From: Oribacterium sp. UBA3737
GTDB lineage: Bacteria; Bacillota_A; Clostridia; Lachnospirales; Lachnospiraceae
Reading direction: 5' to 3'
Assembly (NCBI GenBank): GCA_002371295.1
Contig: DFGZ01000004.1
Coordinates: 1-9,769 of the forward strand
DNA: 9,769 bases
The translations under genes and the position numbers were made by a program. A model generated the notes under the pieces. The model had not been told where the DNA came from. It made no database searches and saw only the letters and a list, made by a program, of their open reading frames with translations. Below, piece by piece: positions 1 through 7,240 of the stretch; the first letter of the stretch is position 1; each line of letters starts with the position of its first letter.

Positions 1-1
1 T

Positions 2-781
2 TATCTCACTTATAGCTGGGACTGTGTAACATATTACGCAATGAGCGATTCACCGAACGGGCCTTTTACCGTTCCCGAGGATAATGTACTTGACGGCAAT
101 AATTTTATCTTCTATGCAGCAAAGACTGCAGAGCTGAACGGCAATCGATATCTGTGTGGATGGCTTGGACGTGCAGGACTCTCAAGCGATTCAGGTGTTT
201 ACCAGTGGGCAGGCAATGTCCTTAATCATCAGCTGATTCAGCGTGAAGACGGTACACTTGGCCTTAAGAAGCCCGTGACTTTCGAGGAGTATTTTGTTAA
301 AAATAAGCCGTTTGCCGCAGTGAAGAAAGAGGGCAGTGCTAAGATCAAGGACAATACAATAACCCTCTCGGAAGGCGCGCTCGCGGATATGGGCACGAGG
401 CCGGCCACGATGCTTCTTGAGTGCGACGTGACATTGGATGCAGATGGATGCGCGGGATTTGCCTTCGGCGGAAGTGAGAGCGATGAGACATGGACGGTTC
501 TCTGCCTGGACGCGAAACGCGGTCTTCTTCACTATGAGGGATACGAGATGGCGGATCTTTCCAAGTTTGATCCGCAGGCTTTCACTAAATTTGATTTTGC
601 TGCAAATGAGGTCCACCACGTCACTCTTGTCTGTGAAAATGAAATCGTCGTCCTCTATGTCGACGATATGAAGGCACTGAGTTCTCGGATCGGTCATTCA
701 ATAGACGGCGCACATATCGGTGTGTTTGCGGAGACCGGCGGAGCTGAATTTGCAAATATTAGCATGAAACTGCCTAGGTAA
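2..781 (+). CDS. Glycoside hydrolase family 32 protein, C-terminal part (5' end outside window)
   Basis: The frame is open from the left edge (Y-L-T-Y-S-W-D... before the first Met at 41), so the Met at 41 is internal and the gene starts upstream. About 259 residues are visible. The early part carries the last propeller blade pattern of GH32 enzymes: 'FYAAKT', then 'RYLCGW', then 'WAGNVLNHQLIQREDGTLG' followed by KKP, which resembles the 'WgGnlvvHel.q.pDGtL.vk.P' stretch at the end of the catalytic domain. The rest is a beta-rich C-terminal sandwich with alternating hydrophobic strands ('TMLLECDVTL', 'WTVLCLD', 'HHVTLVCENEIVVLYVDD'). Family knowledge: GH32 enzymes hydrolyse sucrose, fructans or related beta-fructosides. 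The catalytic NDPNG, RDP and EC motifs would lie upstream and cannot be checked, so substrate is unknown. No lipobox or wall anchor is seen at this end. It is followed by its own terminator, so it appears to end a transcription unit. Confidence 0.85.
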   Translation, partial: YLTYSWDCVTYYAMSDSPNGPFTVPEDNVLDGNNFIFYAAKTAELNGNRYLCGWLGRAGLSSDSGVYQWAGNVLNHQLIQREDGTLGLKKPVTFEEYFVKNKPFAAVKKEGSAKIKDNTITLSEGALADMGTRPATMLLECDVTLDADGCAGFAFGGSESDETWTVLCLDAKRGLLHYEGYEMADLSKFDPQAFTKFDFAANEVHHVTLVCENEIVVLYVDDMKALSSRIGHSIDGAHIGVFAETGGAEFANISMKLPR

Positions 782-802
782 AAGACCCCGGGAGTAGAAA
801 TT

Positions 803-853
803 AGAGCAGGAATTCTTTTTATTATATTATAAGGGATTCCTGTTCTGTTTTTT
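803..853 (+). terminator. Rho-independent terminator after the GH32 gene
   Basis: A 12-bp stem pairs AGAGCAGGAATT (803-814) with GATTCCTGTTCT (835-846), with two G-U pairs and an A/T-rich loop of about 20 nt. It is followed directly by G and six T (848-853). It lies 22 nt after the GH32 stop. The long loop makes it less compact than a textbook hairpin, but stem plus T-tract is convincing. Confidence 0.75.
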
Positions 854-893
854 GATATAATCCACGGAACTGATGTCTGAAAACGAATTGAGA

Positions 894-908
894 GGACACA
901 GAGTGTTC
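894..908 (+). promoter_or_regulatory. Small inverted repeat just upstream of the adhesin -35 box
   Basis: GGACAC (894-899) and GTGTTC (903-908) are near-perfect inverted halves separated by AGA, ending 2 nt before the TTGACA box. The position would suit an operator, but the repeat is short and could be chance. Confidence 0.25.
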
Positions 909-910
909 AC

Positions 911-939
911 TTGACATTTGACTCAGCATGGCATATATA
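911..939 (+). promoter_or_regulatory. Sigma-A-type promoter for the surface protein gene
   Basis: A perfect -35 box TTGACA (911-916) is followed by a 17-bp spacer and TATATA (934-939; 4 of 6 match to TATAAT). TATAGT at 936-941 is an alternative -10. The leader to the ATG at 1028 would be about 80 nt. A second TTGACA at 973-978 has no good -10 at normal spacing. The ribosome binding site before 1028 is weak (a GAAAAGAGA purine run at 1011-1019). Confidence 0.6.
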
Positions 940-1027
940 GTATTGATAGGCATAGTGTATAAAAATCTGAAATTGACACATTTGCTTATTGTCTGTGAGT
1001 TAATGCCTGCGAAAAGAGATATATCCT

Positions 1028-4000
1028 ATGAATCGTTTTCTTGCTCATTTAAATAGAATATTGAAAGATCTTCGGTTCTTGAGGAGATGGAGGCGTTTTG
1101 TCCTGTTTTGGGCATCAGTGTGTGTTTTTGTAACAACATATCACCTGATCCTGCCGGCCATCAGTGTGGAAAAAGACAATGTCGATAATGTCTCGGGTCT
1201 TTATCTAGAGGATGCCGAAGTAATTGACGAGGATCAATATCCAAACACTAAGCCGACCTTAGACGATATAGTGACTGATGCCCCGATCGTGAGTGTTCAG
1301 GAAACCCCGAATAGTGTTCATGAAAAATCCACGCATATAAACGAACTCTCTGCCAGCGGTGATTCCTATGAGATATTTGTGACTTACGATGATAAAGCCG
1401 GGATACCGGATGGTGCTAAGCTTGAGGTTCAGGAAATCACGCAGGATCCGGTAGCTTCCAACGCCGGTCAGGTCACACAATATGACGAATATATTGACAG
1501 TACTTCAGATACGCTTGGATGTGATGCCGGGCTTATTTCGTATGCGCGCGTATTTGATATCAGCATCGTCAAGGATGGGGAAAAGATTGATCCGAAAGAC
1601 ACAGCAGTCGATGTACGATGCGAACTGTCAGATGCCATTGAAGAAAATGAACTTAGTGTTGTGAACTTTGCTGAAGATGCAGATTCGGGATCTGTAGTAG
1701 AGAATTCTGTGGAAGGGCAGACGGTTGAATTTGCAGCAGAAGGTTCCGCGGTTTATGTTATCGTCGGAACAGTGATTGAAAAGAATGTACTGGCAAGTGA
1801 CGGGAAGAATTATAAGGTGACGGTGACATATGGGGCGGAAACTGGGATTCCGGAAGGAGCGGAACTGGAAGTAGAGGAGATCCTGCCGGGTGAAAATAGC
1901 GATGTAAGTGCATCCTCCGCTTATGATGAGTATGTGTCAAAAACCGAGAATGCACTGGGAGAGAATGAAAAGGTTGCATTTGCTCGTTTCTTTGATATCA
2001 ACATCATGAAAGACGGAGTTGAGATTCAGCCCGATAATCCGGTAGACGTAAAGATTGAACTGGCGGATGAGCTGACAGAAGATGTGAAAACAGTTCACTT
2101 TGGAAACGAAGTGGAAATGCTGGATACTGTGCTTGTAGATGCGGAAATCCTGAATAACGCAGTGGAATTCACGGCAAATGGATTCTCCGTTTATGGTGTT
2201 GTGCTGACGGAAACGATTGAAGCCAATATAATAACAGCTGACGGAAGCACATACAAGATTACAGTTAATTACAATGAAGATGCAAGGATTCCGGAAGGAT
2301 CTGTCTTGCAGGTTAGGGAACTGACTGGTGAGGAATACGCAGTTTACAGGACGAAATCTGCCGGGGTGCTTTGTTGGAACGCTGCGGATATTTCTTATGC
2401 GCGATTCTTTGATATCACCATAGAATACCAGGGAGAAGAAATTCAACCCTTTGCACCTGTGAGCGTTTCTGTTGAGCTTGTAAATAACGGGGAGATCCGT
2501 ACAGATGATGTACAGGTTGTTCATTTTGGCAGCCGGGCAGAAGTGATTGATAGTGTTTCTGATCTGTCCGGAAATGATTATAATATTGAGTTTGAGGCGG
2601 AAGGATTCTCTGTTTACGCTATCATAGGTGGTGATCAGTCCGATCCCGAGACATATTCTATCAAGTATGTTTTTCGATATCCAGATGGGACAACACCGTA
2701 TACTTTCGTAAATGAGAATGGAAAAACTGTTGATTATCAGTATGTTACAAATGGAGAAGCCCCATATAATGTGGGAACGCCAACCGATGAAGACCTTCAA
2801 CAGGACGGGCAGGAGTTTGTGGGCTGGTACGGGAAGAACACGGATGGAACATGGGAATCAGCCCCTACTATAGATATAGAAGGCAACGGGAAGGTCGTCA
2901 CTGGGCTTACGGCCCATGTGGATGAAAAGATTCTATATCCCCGTTACGATCATGCGTATTATGTTTATTACTATGATGAAACAGCCACGTTGAATTCTGA
3001 TGGATCTGTTGATCAGAATATTTACATGATTGATGTCATTTACCAGGAGGAAATTGACACTGGGAAATATCACACGACTGTAACCAAAGATGGAAAAGAG
3101 GAACCCAAAATTGATTATATCCCAAATATGCCTACAGAGGCATTTCTGGGATGGTCTACAACTCCAGGACATTCCTCAGACAGTGATGTAGAAGAGGAAG
3201 TAGATATACCCGAGGAGGGCGTAATCCGTCTGTTCCCTGTGACGGCACCGGTTTACTGGATTTCTTTCGATAAAAATGACTGGGATTACACTGCTGAGAG
3301 TGATGAGACCAAAGCTGATTGGAAGCAGGAAAATGGTGAATGGGTCTATGTAGGGGCCAACAATGGCGGCACGCACACCCGCAAGGGGACGGGAGCCTTA
3401 TATGTTGCTCCAATGTATACTCTTCAAGGCGAAAGAATCAGCGATCGCTATGATTCTATTCCAACGACTTCAAGACCAGGTTATGATTTTGCGGGATGGT
3501 TCTTGCCTGACGGAACACAGCTGACTTCTAACTATCAGCCGACAGCCGACGTAACAGTGACAGCAAAATGGACACCTTCCAATAATCAGAGTTATAATGT
3601 TATCTACTGGCGACAGAATGCTACAGATGAGGTTGATGCAGAGACTAAGACATATTCCTATGATCATTCCGAGACAAGGTATGCCCAAACTGGTGCGAGT
3701 GTAAGTCTTACTGCAGCTGACCGAAACGGCGCAGGAACAGGATTTAATTTTAATGAAAGTGCAAGTACAGTGACGGCTACTGTAGCTGCTGATGGCTCTA
3801 CTGTGCTGAACGTATATTATGACCGGAATGTGTATGCTATGGTGTTTAATGTGCCAGGATACGGTTATGCATATACACCTAGCGATAGTGGTACATATGG
3901 ATATATTGATGGAGACTTTGTTCCTTTGACACAATCGATTTCTGGAACTACTACAGAATATTATTGGGCTAGAAACGGAACAGAATACACAGGTACTGTT

Positions 4001-6802
4001 TACATTCGGCAGAATAATAGCTATGTTGTCTGGGATGGGGTTTATAGGGATAATGTGACATATTACGGAAACTATAACGGCTACGCACGTGAAATTACAC
4101 GTGTCTCTAGAACAGTTAATACATATTCTTACTCCTACAACGGACAAGAGTATACGGGCCCACGCTTTACGCGAAGTAACTCTAATGGGATAAACTATTC
4201 CGGATATGGATATCACAAAACTGCAAAAGTAATTCTAGCATTATATGGACATAGTATAAAAGATTCGTTTCCTATTGAAGGAAGTGATGGCGCCTCATAT
4301 GATGGATGGTCTTGGTCAGATATGTCAGGAAATACATACTCATATGTCCTGAAGACGGTTGAGGAGATGCCAGCTGCAAATGTTATATTCCGGGGTTATA
4401 GCAGACCAAAGACAAATCTGATTTATTATTATGTTGAAGCTCTCCCGGGAGCAACAGATACAAGGTCTTTCAATGGGAAAGAATATGTTCTATATAAGTC
4501 AGTTTACCATAGCTATAACTATTTAACTTATGATGAAGAGTACCATCCAATCAATGGTTTTGAAAGGAACCGTGCATGGGCAGAACCGCAATTCGGCACA
4601 AATAATCAAGCTTCTATCCCAAGCAGTGGAGAAAATTACCTTTATTACAACCGTAATTCTTATAACCTCGAATTCTGGGATTCTTTTGATAGCACACAGA
4701 TAGGGGATGCTGTGTCTGTTCCATATGAGATGCCATTGACATCTTATGAAAACACTGTTTCTGTATCTTCGGATGCGTCTACACTTACATACGGATCAAC
4801 AACACTATCTCATGAAGGCTATGTTTTTACAGGATGGTATGCTGATCCAGAGTGTACGAAACCATTTGATTTCTCCACCGAGACAATGCCTTCGAATGCA
4901 GTGAAAGTTTACGCTGGGTGGAGTAAAATTCGGTACCGCGTATGGGTTCAGCCTAATGGTGGCCAACTTTCTGCTTCGGAGTCTACATACTTCCGCGCAG
5001 ACTGGGGAGAACTGATCCAGGAATATAGTGATGTCCAGAATACAAGAACCTTCATAGAGGATAATGAAGGTGATTACAGCTATATTTATATTGCTGACAC
5101 TAGCAATGAAGCTCGTGTGGCATATTACAAAAAAACAAGTGACCTTACGACAGTCACGCTTTATAATGACGATGGAACTGAAAAAGTAACATATAATGAA
5201 GCTGACTATACCGATGGAAAGACATATTCCTATAAAACGGGTGTCTATACTTTCGTTGGATGGTATAGAGTAAACGGCGAGATCGATGATGATACACCAC
5301 CCAGCCTTGGCCGTGATGCAGATGAAATCTGGAACTTTAATAATCCTGTAACAGAGAATATCGCAATCAAGGCAATTTGGAAACGACAGGGTACATTCAC
5401 AATCGTTTATAGTGACACATCGTTGGATGGCGAACAGGGTTCGCTAAGCCCAGATATACATGACCAAAATGTCTATTATGATCTTGCTCAGGCAGTAGCT
5501 GAGAAAGCAGCTACTCCTCCGGAAGGAAACTATGTTTTCAAGGGGTGGCGTACACCGGATGGAGAGATCCATCAGCCGGGTGATTTGTATACTATTAAGT
5601 CTGACTATGCTGAACCAGTAGAAGGCCAGACGGAAACCTATACATATACCCTGACACCTATTTTTGAAAAGCTTGATGCTTCATCACTTACATATGATGT
5701 AAATGGCGGATCAGGCATACTGTCAAATCCTGGTTCAGCAGAGGAGGGATGCACAACAGATACAAATGCATTGAAGAATATCGTGATGGATACGGCAGTC
5801 ACGCTGTCAGATGGCGATGGCTTTACGAAACCTGGCTATGTGCTGACCGGATGGAACAGTAACACGGATCCGAATGCAGCAGACGCAATCCATTTTGATC
5901 TTGGCGGAACGTATGGTATCAGTGAGAAGGAGAATACTCTTTATGCAGAATGGACGCCTGTTTGTTTTGACTTGGAGTTCCTGAAGCAGGGAGAAGAACT
6001 GAAAGAGGTGACGTTTGAATCTGAATATGAGCCGCTGAATGGGGCTGTATTCAGTTTGGGCGGTGAGGGTGTCTCTGAGACCGCAACTTCTGCAACATTA
6101 GATGATCATGAGGGAACTGTAAAATTTGAGAATGTTCGCCCTGGTGATAATAGTTTTTTATCGTTGATCGAGACATCTGCTCCGGCGGGCTATCAGAAAG
6201 ATGATTCCACCTACACGGTCACATGGGAGACTCCGGAAGCACCTTATACGTTCATTACAATTGATGGAGTAAAATATATTCAGGCAACTGGTGTGTCTTT
6301 AAAGAATGTAGCTGGTGATACGGTTACTGAAATCATCAATAAGCGACCGTTTGTTAGCCTGACGTTGTATAAAGTGGATTCTACAGATGCCAGCAAGAAG
6401 CTTGATGATGCTGAGTTCCAACTGACACGAGATAATAACGGTGCTGCGTCGAATTATACTAGAGGTGACCATGTTGATGGTATATATGTTACCGTCACCG
6501 GTGAATTCGTTATGGATCTCGCTGATGGAGAGTACACATTAACGGAAAAGAGACCGCCCGAAGGTTATATCATCACAACGAATGGTTATTCTTTTACTGT
6601 TGAGAACGGAGTCATTACGGGCGACAATATCGATGTTGACGAAGATGGAAACTATTCAATAATAGTAACAAATACTCCCGGTGTCGAGCTTCCCTCCACC
6701 GGCGGCCCCGGCACCAAACTGATCTATCTCATCGGTATCATGCTCACAGGCATCGCCGGAGCTAGCCTGGTGATGAGGAAGAGAAGGAGAGATGCGGCAT
6801 AA
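1028..6802 (+). CDS. Giant LPXTG cell-wall-anchored surface protein (putative adhesin) with InlB-B-like and CnaB/SpaA-like domains
   Basis: The 1924-residue protein is built for export and wall attachment. Residues 1-23 are basic (R/K-rich). Residues 24-46 are hydrophobic and include 'TTYHLILPAIS', the export signal seen in many large Lachnospiraceae surface proteins; cleavage after A-I-S (46) is plausible. Residues ~109-535 are three tandem repeats. Residues ~543-1644 contain eight 'GW' motifs of the InlB B-repeat/Flg_new type (Gly at 599, 708, 823, 1093, 1269, 1411, 1506, 1608), with a Tyr-rich insert at ~930-1190. Residues ~1645-1886 are two CnaB domains with candidate isopeptide residues. 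LPSTG is at 1888-1892, then a membrane segment (1898-1916) and an RKRRR tail. Such proteins are anchored by a class A-type sortase and usually act as adhesins or stalks; ligand unknown. No catalytic domain, pilin YPK motif or YSIRK motif is seen. It is monocistronic, between two terminators. The domain assignment is firm and the adhesion role is inferred. Confidence 0.93.
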   Translation: MNRFLAHLNRILKDLRFLRRWRRFVLFWASVCVFVTTYHLILPAISVEKDNVDNVSGLYLEDAEVIDEDQYPNTKPTLDDIVTDAPIVSVQETPNSVHEKSTHINELSASGDSYEIFVTYDDKAGIPDGAKLEVQEITQDPVASNAGQVTQYDEYIDSTSDTLGCDAGLISYARVFDISIVKDGEKIDPKDTAVDVRCELSDAIEENELSVVNFAEDADSGSVVENSVEGQTVEFAAEGSAVYVIVGTVIEKNVLASDGKNYKVTVTYGAETGIPEGAELEVEEILPGENSDVSASSAYDEYVSKTENALGENEKVAFARFFDINIMKDGVEIQPDNPVDVKIELADELTEDVKTVHFGNEVEMLDTVLVDAEILNNAVEFTANGFSVYGVVLTETIEANIITADGSTYKITVNYNEDARIPEGSVLQVRELTGEEYAVYRTKSAGVLCWNAADISYARFFDITIEYQGEEIQPFAPVSVSVELVNNGEIRTDDVQVVHFGSRAEVIDSVSDLSGNDYNIEFEAEGFSVYAIIGGDQSDPETYSIKYVFRYPDGTTPYTFVNENGKTVDYQYVTNGEAPYNVGTPTDEDLQQDGQEFVGWYGKNTDGTWESAPTIDIEGNGKVVTGLTAHVDEKILYPRYDHAYYVYYYDETATLNSDGSVDQNIYMIDVIYQEEIDTGKYHTTVTKDGKEEPKIDYIPNMPTEAFLGWSTTPGHSSDSDVEEEVDIPEEGVIRLFPVTAPVYWISFDKNDWDYTAESDETKADWKQENGEWVYVGANNGGTHTRKGTGALYVAPMYTLQGERISDRYDSIPTTSRPGYDFAGWFLPDGTQLTSNYQPTADVTVTAKWTPSNNQSYNVIYWRQNATDEVDAETKTYSYDHSETRYAQTGASVSLTAADRNGAGTGFNFNESASTVTATVAADGSTVLNVYYDRNVYAMVFNVPGYGYAYTPSDSGTYGYIDGDFVPLTQSISGTTTEYYWARNGTEYTGTVYIRQNNSYVVWDGVYRDNVTYYGNYNGYAREITRVSRTVNTYSYSYNGQEYTGPRFTRSNSNGINYSGYGYHKTAKVILALYGHSIKDSFPIEGSDGASYDGWSWSDMSGNTYSYVLKTVEEMPAANVIFRGYSRPKTNLIYYYVEALPGATDTRSFNGKEYVLYKSVYHSYNYLTYDEEYHPINGFERNRAWAEPQFGTNNQASIPSSGENYLYYNRNSYNLEFWDSFDSTQIGDAVSVPYEMPLTSYENTVSVSSDASTLTYGSTTLSHEGYVFTGWYADPECTKPFDFSTETMPSNAVKVYAGWSKIRYRVWVQPNGGQLSASESTYFRADWGELIQEYSDVQNTRTFIEDNEGDYSYIYIADTSNEARVAYYKKTSDLTTVTLYNDDGTEKVTYNEADYTDGKTYSYKTGVYTFVGWYRVNGEIDDDTPPSLGRDADEIWNFNNPVTENIAIKAIWKRQGTFTIVYSDTSLDGEQGSLSPDIHDQNVYYDLAQAVAEKAATPPEGNYVFKGWRTPDGEIHQPGDLYTIKSDYAEPVEGQTETYTYTLTPIFEKLDASSLTYDVNGGSGILSNPGSAEEGCTTDTNALKNIVMDTAVTLSDGDGFTKPGYVLTGWNSNTDPNAADAIHFDLGGTYGISEKENTLYAEWTPVCFDLEFLKQGEELKEVTFESEYEPLNGAVFSLGGEGVSETATSATLDDHEGTVKFENVRPGDNSFLSLIETSAPAGYQKDDSTYTVTWETPEAPYTFITIDGVKYIQATGVSLKNVAGDTVTEIINKRPFVSLTLYKVDSTDASKKLDDAEFQLTRDNNGAASNYTRGDHVDGIYVTVTGEFVMDLADGEYTLTEKRPPEGYIITTNGYSFTVENGVITGDNIDVDEDGNYSIIVTNTPGVELPSTGGPGTKLIYLIGIMLTGIAGASLVMRKRRRDAA
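1352..2632 (+). repeat. Three tandem ~145-residue N-terminal repeats in the surface protein
   Basis: The repeats begin near residues 109, 255 and 402 (DNA 1352, 1790, 2231). Each has the same order of motifs. A strand of the type 'YKVTVTY' is followed by 'GIPEGAELEVEE', then 'ARFFDI' (repeat 1 ARVFDI), then 'DGVEIQP' and a V-x-VELxD strand, then 'VVHFG' (repeat 1 VVNFA). Each ends in 'EFxAxGFSVYxVV' (EFAAEGSAVYVIV, EFTANGFSVYGVV, EFEAEGFSVYAII). The copies are diverged in DNA, so the duplication is old or each copy is under selection to vary. I do not know a domain name for the unit; a beta-sandwich spacer is the likely fold. Confidence 0.8.
2654..5959 (+). repeat. InlB B-repeat/Flg_new-like repeat region of the surface protein
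   Basis: Eight diverged units carry the signature 'GYxFxGWyxDp...mPsnxvxvyAxW'. The clearest is around residue 1269: 'GYVFTGWYADPECTKPFDF', then TETMPSNAVKVYAGW. Others are weaker, for example 'SYDGWSW' (1093) and 'YVLTGWNSNT' (1608). In Listeria InlB and many Firmicute surface proteins these are small beta-grasp-like modules that extend the protein or bind host ligands. Between the third and fifth units lies an atypical Tyr/Asn/Gly-rich stretch. Confidence 0.75.
5960..6688 (+). other. Two CnaB/SpaA-type isopeptide domains in the surface protein
   Basis: Domain 1 spans residues ~1645-1776 and domain 2 ~1777-1886. Each shows the layout of self-crosslinking CnaB modules: a Lys on the first strand (K1653 in 'LEFLKQ'; K1782 in 'LYKVDS'), an A/E-F 'LnGAVFSL' or 'LDDAEFQL' strand, and a Glu in the E-x-x-x-P-x-GY motif (E1715 in 'IETSAPAGY'; E1840 in 'LTEKRPPEGY'). 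Each also has a last-strand Asn (N1771 in 'IINKRP'; N1882 in 'VTNTPG'). These are the expected Lys-Asn bond partners and catalytic Glu. The assignment of each residue is by motif position and is inferred. Confidence 0.8.
6689..6799 (+). other. LPSTG sortase sorting signal
   Basis: LPSTG is encoded at 6689-6703 (residues 1888-1892). It is followed by a Gly/Pro linker, a 19-residue hydrophobic helix and a basic tail (MRKRRRDAA). A sortase should cleave between Thr and Gly and attach the protein to peptidoglycan. The DNA from about 6675 to 6720 is visibly richer in C and G than the body of the gene. Confidence 0.93.
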
Positions 6803-6917
6803 TGTTGACAGCCCCGGTACTTGGGGTTACACAATCCTCAGCAGCATCCTGATCCCTTGAGCGAGCGAACTGCTGGGGAGGAAACGAAGATAGATTTAGC
6901 ACAAGGTTTACAGAGAG

Positions 6918-6955
6918 GCTGGTCTTCAGACAAACTGAGGATCAGCTTTTCTCTT
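6918..6955 (+). terminator. Rho-independent terminator after the surface protein gene
   Basis: A 12-bp stem, GCTGGTCTTCAG (6918-6929) against CTGAGGATCAGC (6935-6946) with two G-U pairs, closes a 5-nt loop ACAAA. It is followed by TTTTCTCTT. It lies 115 nt after the stop codon; the intervening bases hold no gene that I can support. Confidence 0.85.
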
Positions 6956-6965
6956 CAAATCCCCC

Positions 6966-6994
6966 TCGGCAAAATGCGGTTATACGCATATAAT
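6966..6994 (+). promoter_or_regulatory. Promoter for the HTH/methyltransferase operon
   Basis: A perfect -10 box TATAAT (6989-6994) lies 17 bp downstream of TCGGCA (6966-6971), a 4 of 6 match to TTGACA. It sits just after the preceding terminator and gives an expected start near 7001. A small inverted repeat ATGCG (6974-6978) / CGCAT (6985-6989) falls in the spacer. Confidence 0.6.
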
Positions 6995-6998
6995 GTAA

Positions 6999-7014
6999 CT
7001 GTAAGAGTTTACAG
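6999..7014 (+). promoter_or_regulatory. Palindrome CTGTAA-N4-TTACAG over the expected transcription start
   Basis: Perfect 6-bp half sites (6999-7004 and 7009-7014) are separated by GAGT. They cover the position where transcription from the TATAAT at 6989 should begin. This is the classic location for a repressor operator. The first gene of the operon encodes a small DNA-binding protein, so autorepression is a reasonable inference. A short RNA hairpin at the 5' end is the alternative. Confidence 0.45.
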
Positions 7015-7036
7015 CATTATGGGGAAATGAAATACT

Positions 7037-7240
7037 ATGGACTATATCACAATCCAGGAAGCAGCCGCAAAGTGGGGACTCAAAGAAAGACGTGTGCAGG
7101 TCATGTGTCAGGAGGAGAAAATACCAGGCGTTAAGCGATTTGGACATTCTTGGGCAATCCCGGCGGATGCCGAAAGACCAGCTGACGGTAGAGTGAAGTC
7201 TGGAAAATATATCAAGAAGAGGGATGGTGCTGATAAATGA
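7037..7240 (+). CDS. Excisionase/MerR-like helix-turn-helix DNA-binding protein
   Basis: This 67-residue basic protein has a winged-helix fold of the excisionase (HTH_17) type. Residues 4-14 ('ITIQEAAAKWG') form the first helix, 16-27 the recognition helix with K16 and RR18-19, and 31-42 ('GVKRFGHSWAIP') the wing. A Lys/Arg-rich tail follows (residues 49-62). It starts at ATG 7037, with GGGGAAA at 7021-7027 as a modest RBS. Its stop overlaps the start of the next gene by 4 nt (ATGA), indicating translational coupling. Similar small HTH proteins are often encoded directly before this methyltransferase family in Firmicutes. The likely job is operon control; a role in excision or as a specificity partner is less likely because no integrase is visible. 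There is no sign of damage. Confidence 0.8.
   Translation: MDYITIQEAAAKWGLKERRVQVMCQEEKIPGVKRFGHSWAIPADAERPADGRVKSGKYIKKRDGADK

Noticed and set aside
41..781. Complete gene starting at the ATG at 41
   Set aside because: The same frame is open to the left edge and the protein begins inside a GH32 fold, so this Met is internal.
1937..2800. 287-residue reverse-strand reading frame
   Set aside because: It lies entirely opposite the adhesin, is rich in Ile/Asn/Cys with no recognisable domain, and has no RBS or context; it mirrors the coding frame opposite.
3470..4216. 248-residue reverse-strand reading frame
   Set aside because: A low-complexity Ile/Cys/Ser product opposite the Tyr-rich stretch; an artefact of the codon pattern on the + strand.
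6810..6828. AGCCCC/GGGGTT hairpin right after the adhesin stop
   Set aside because: Only a short stem with a G-U pair and no T-tract; the terminator at 6918-6955 is far stronger.
6954..6970. TTCAAATCC resembling a tRNA T-loop
   Set aside because: The flanking bases do not form a T-stem and no acceptor or anticodon arm pairs; the upstream hairpin is a terminator.
6821..7030. 69-residue + frame between the adhesin and the HTH gene
   Set aside because: It runs through the terminator hairpin and the promoter of the next operon, with no RBS or recognisable protein character.
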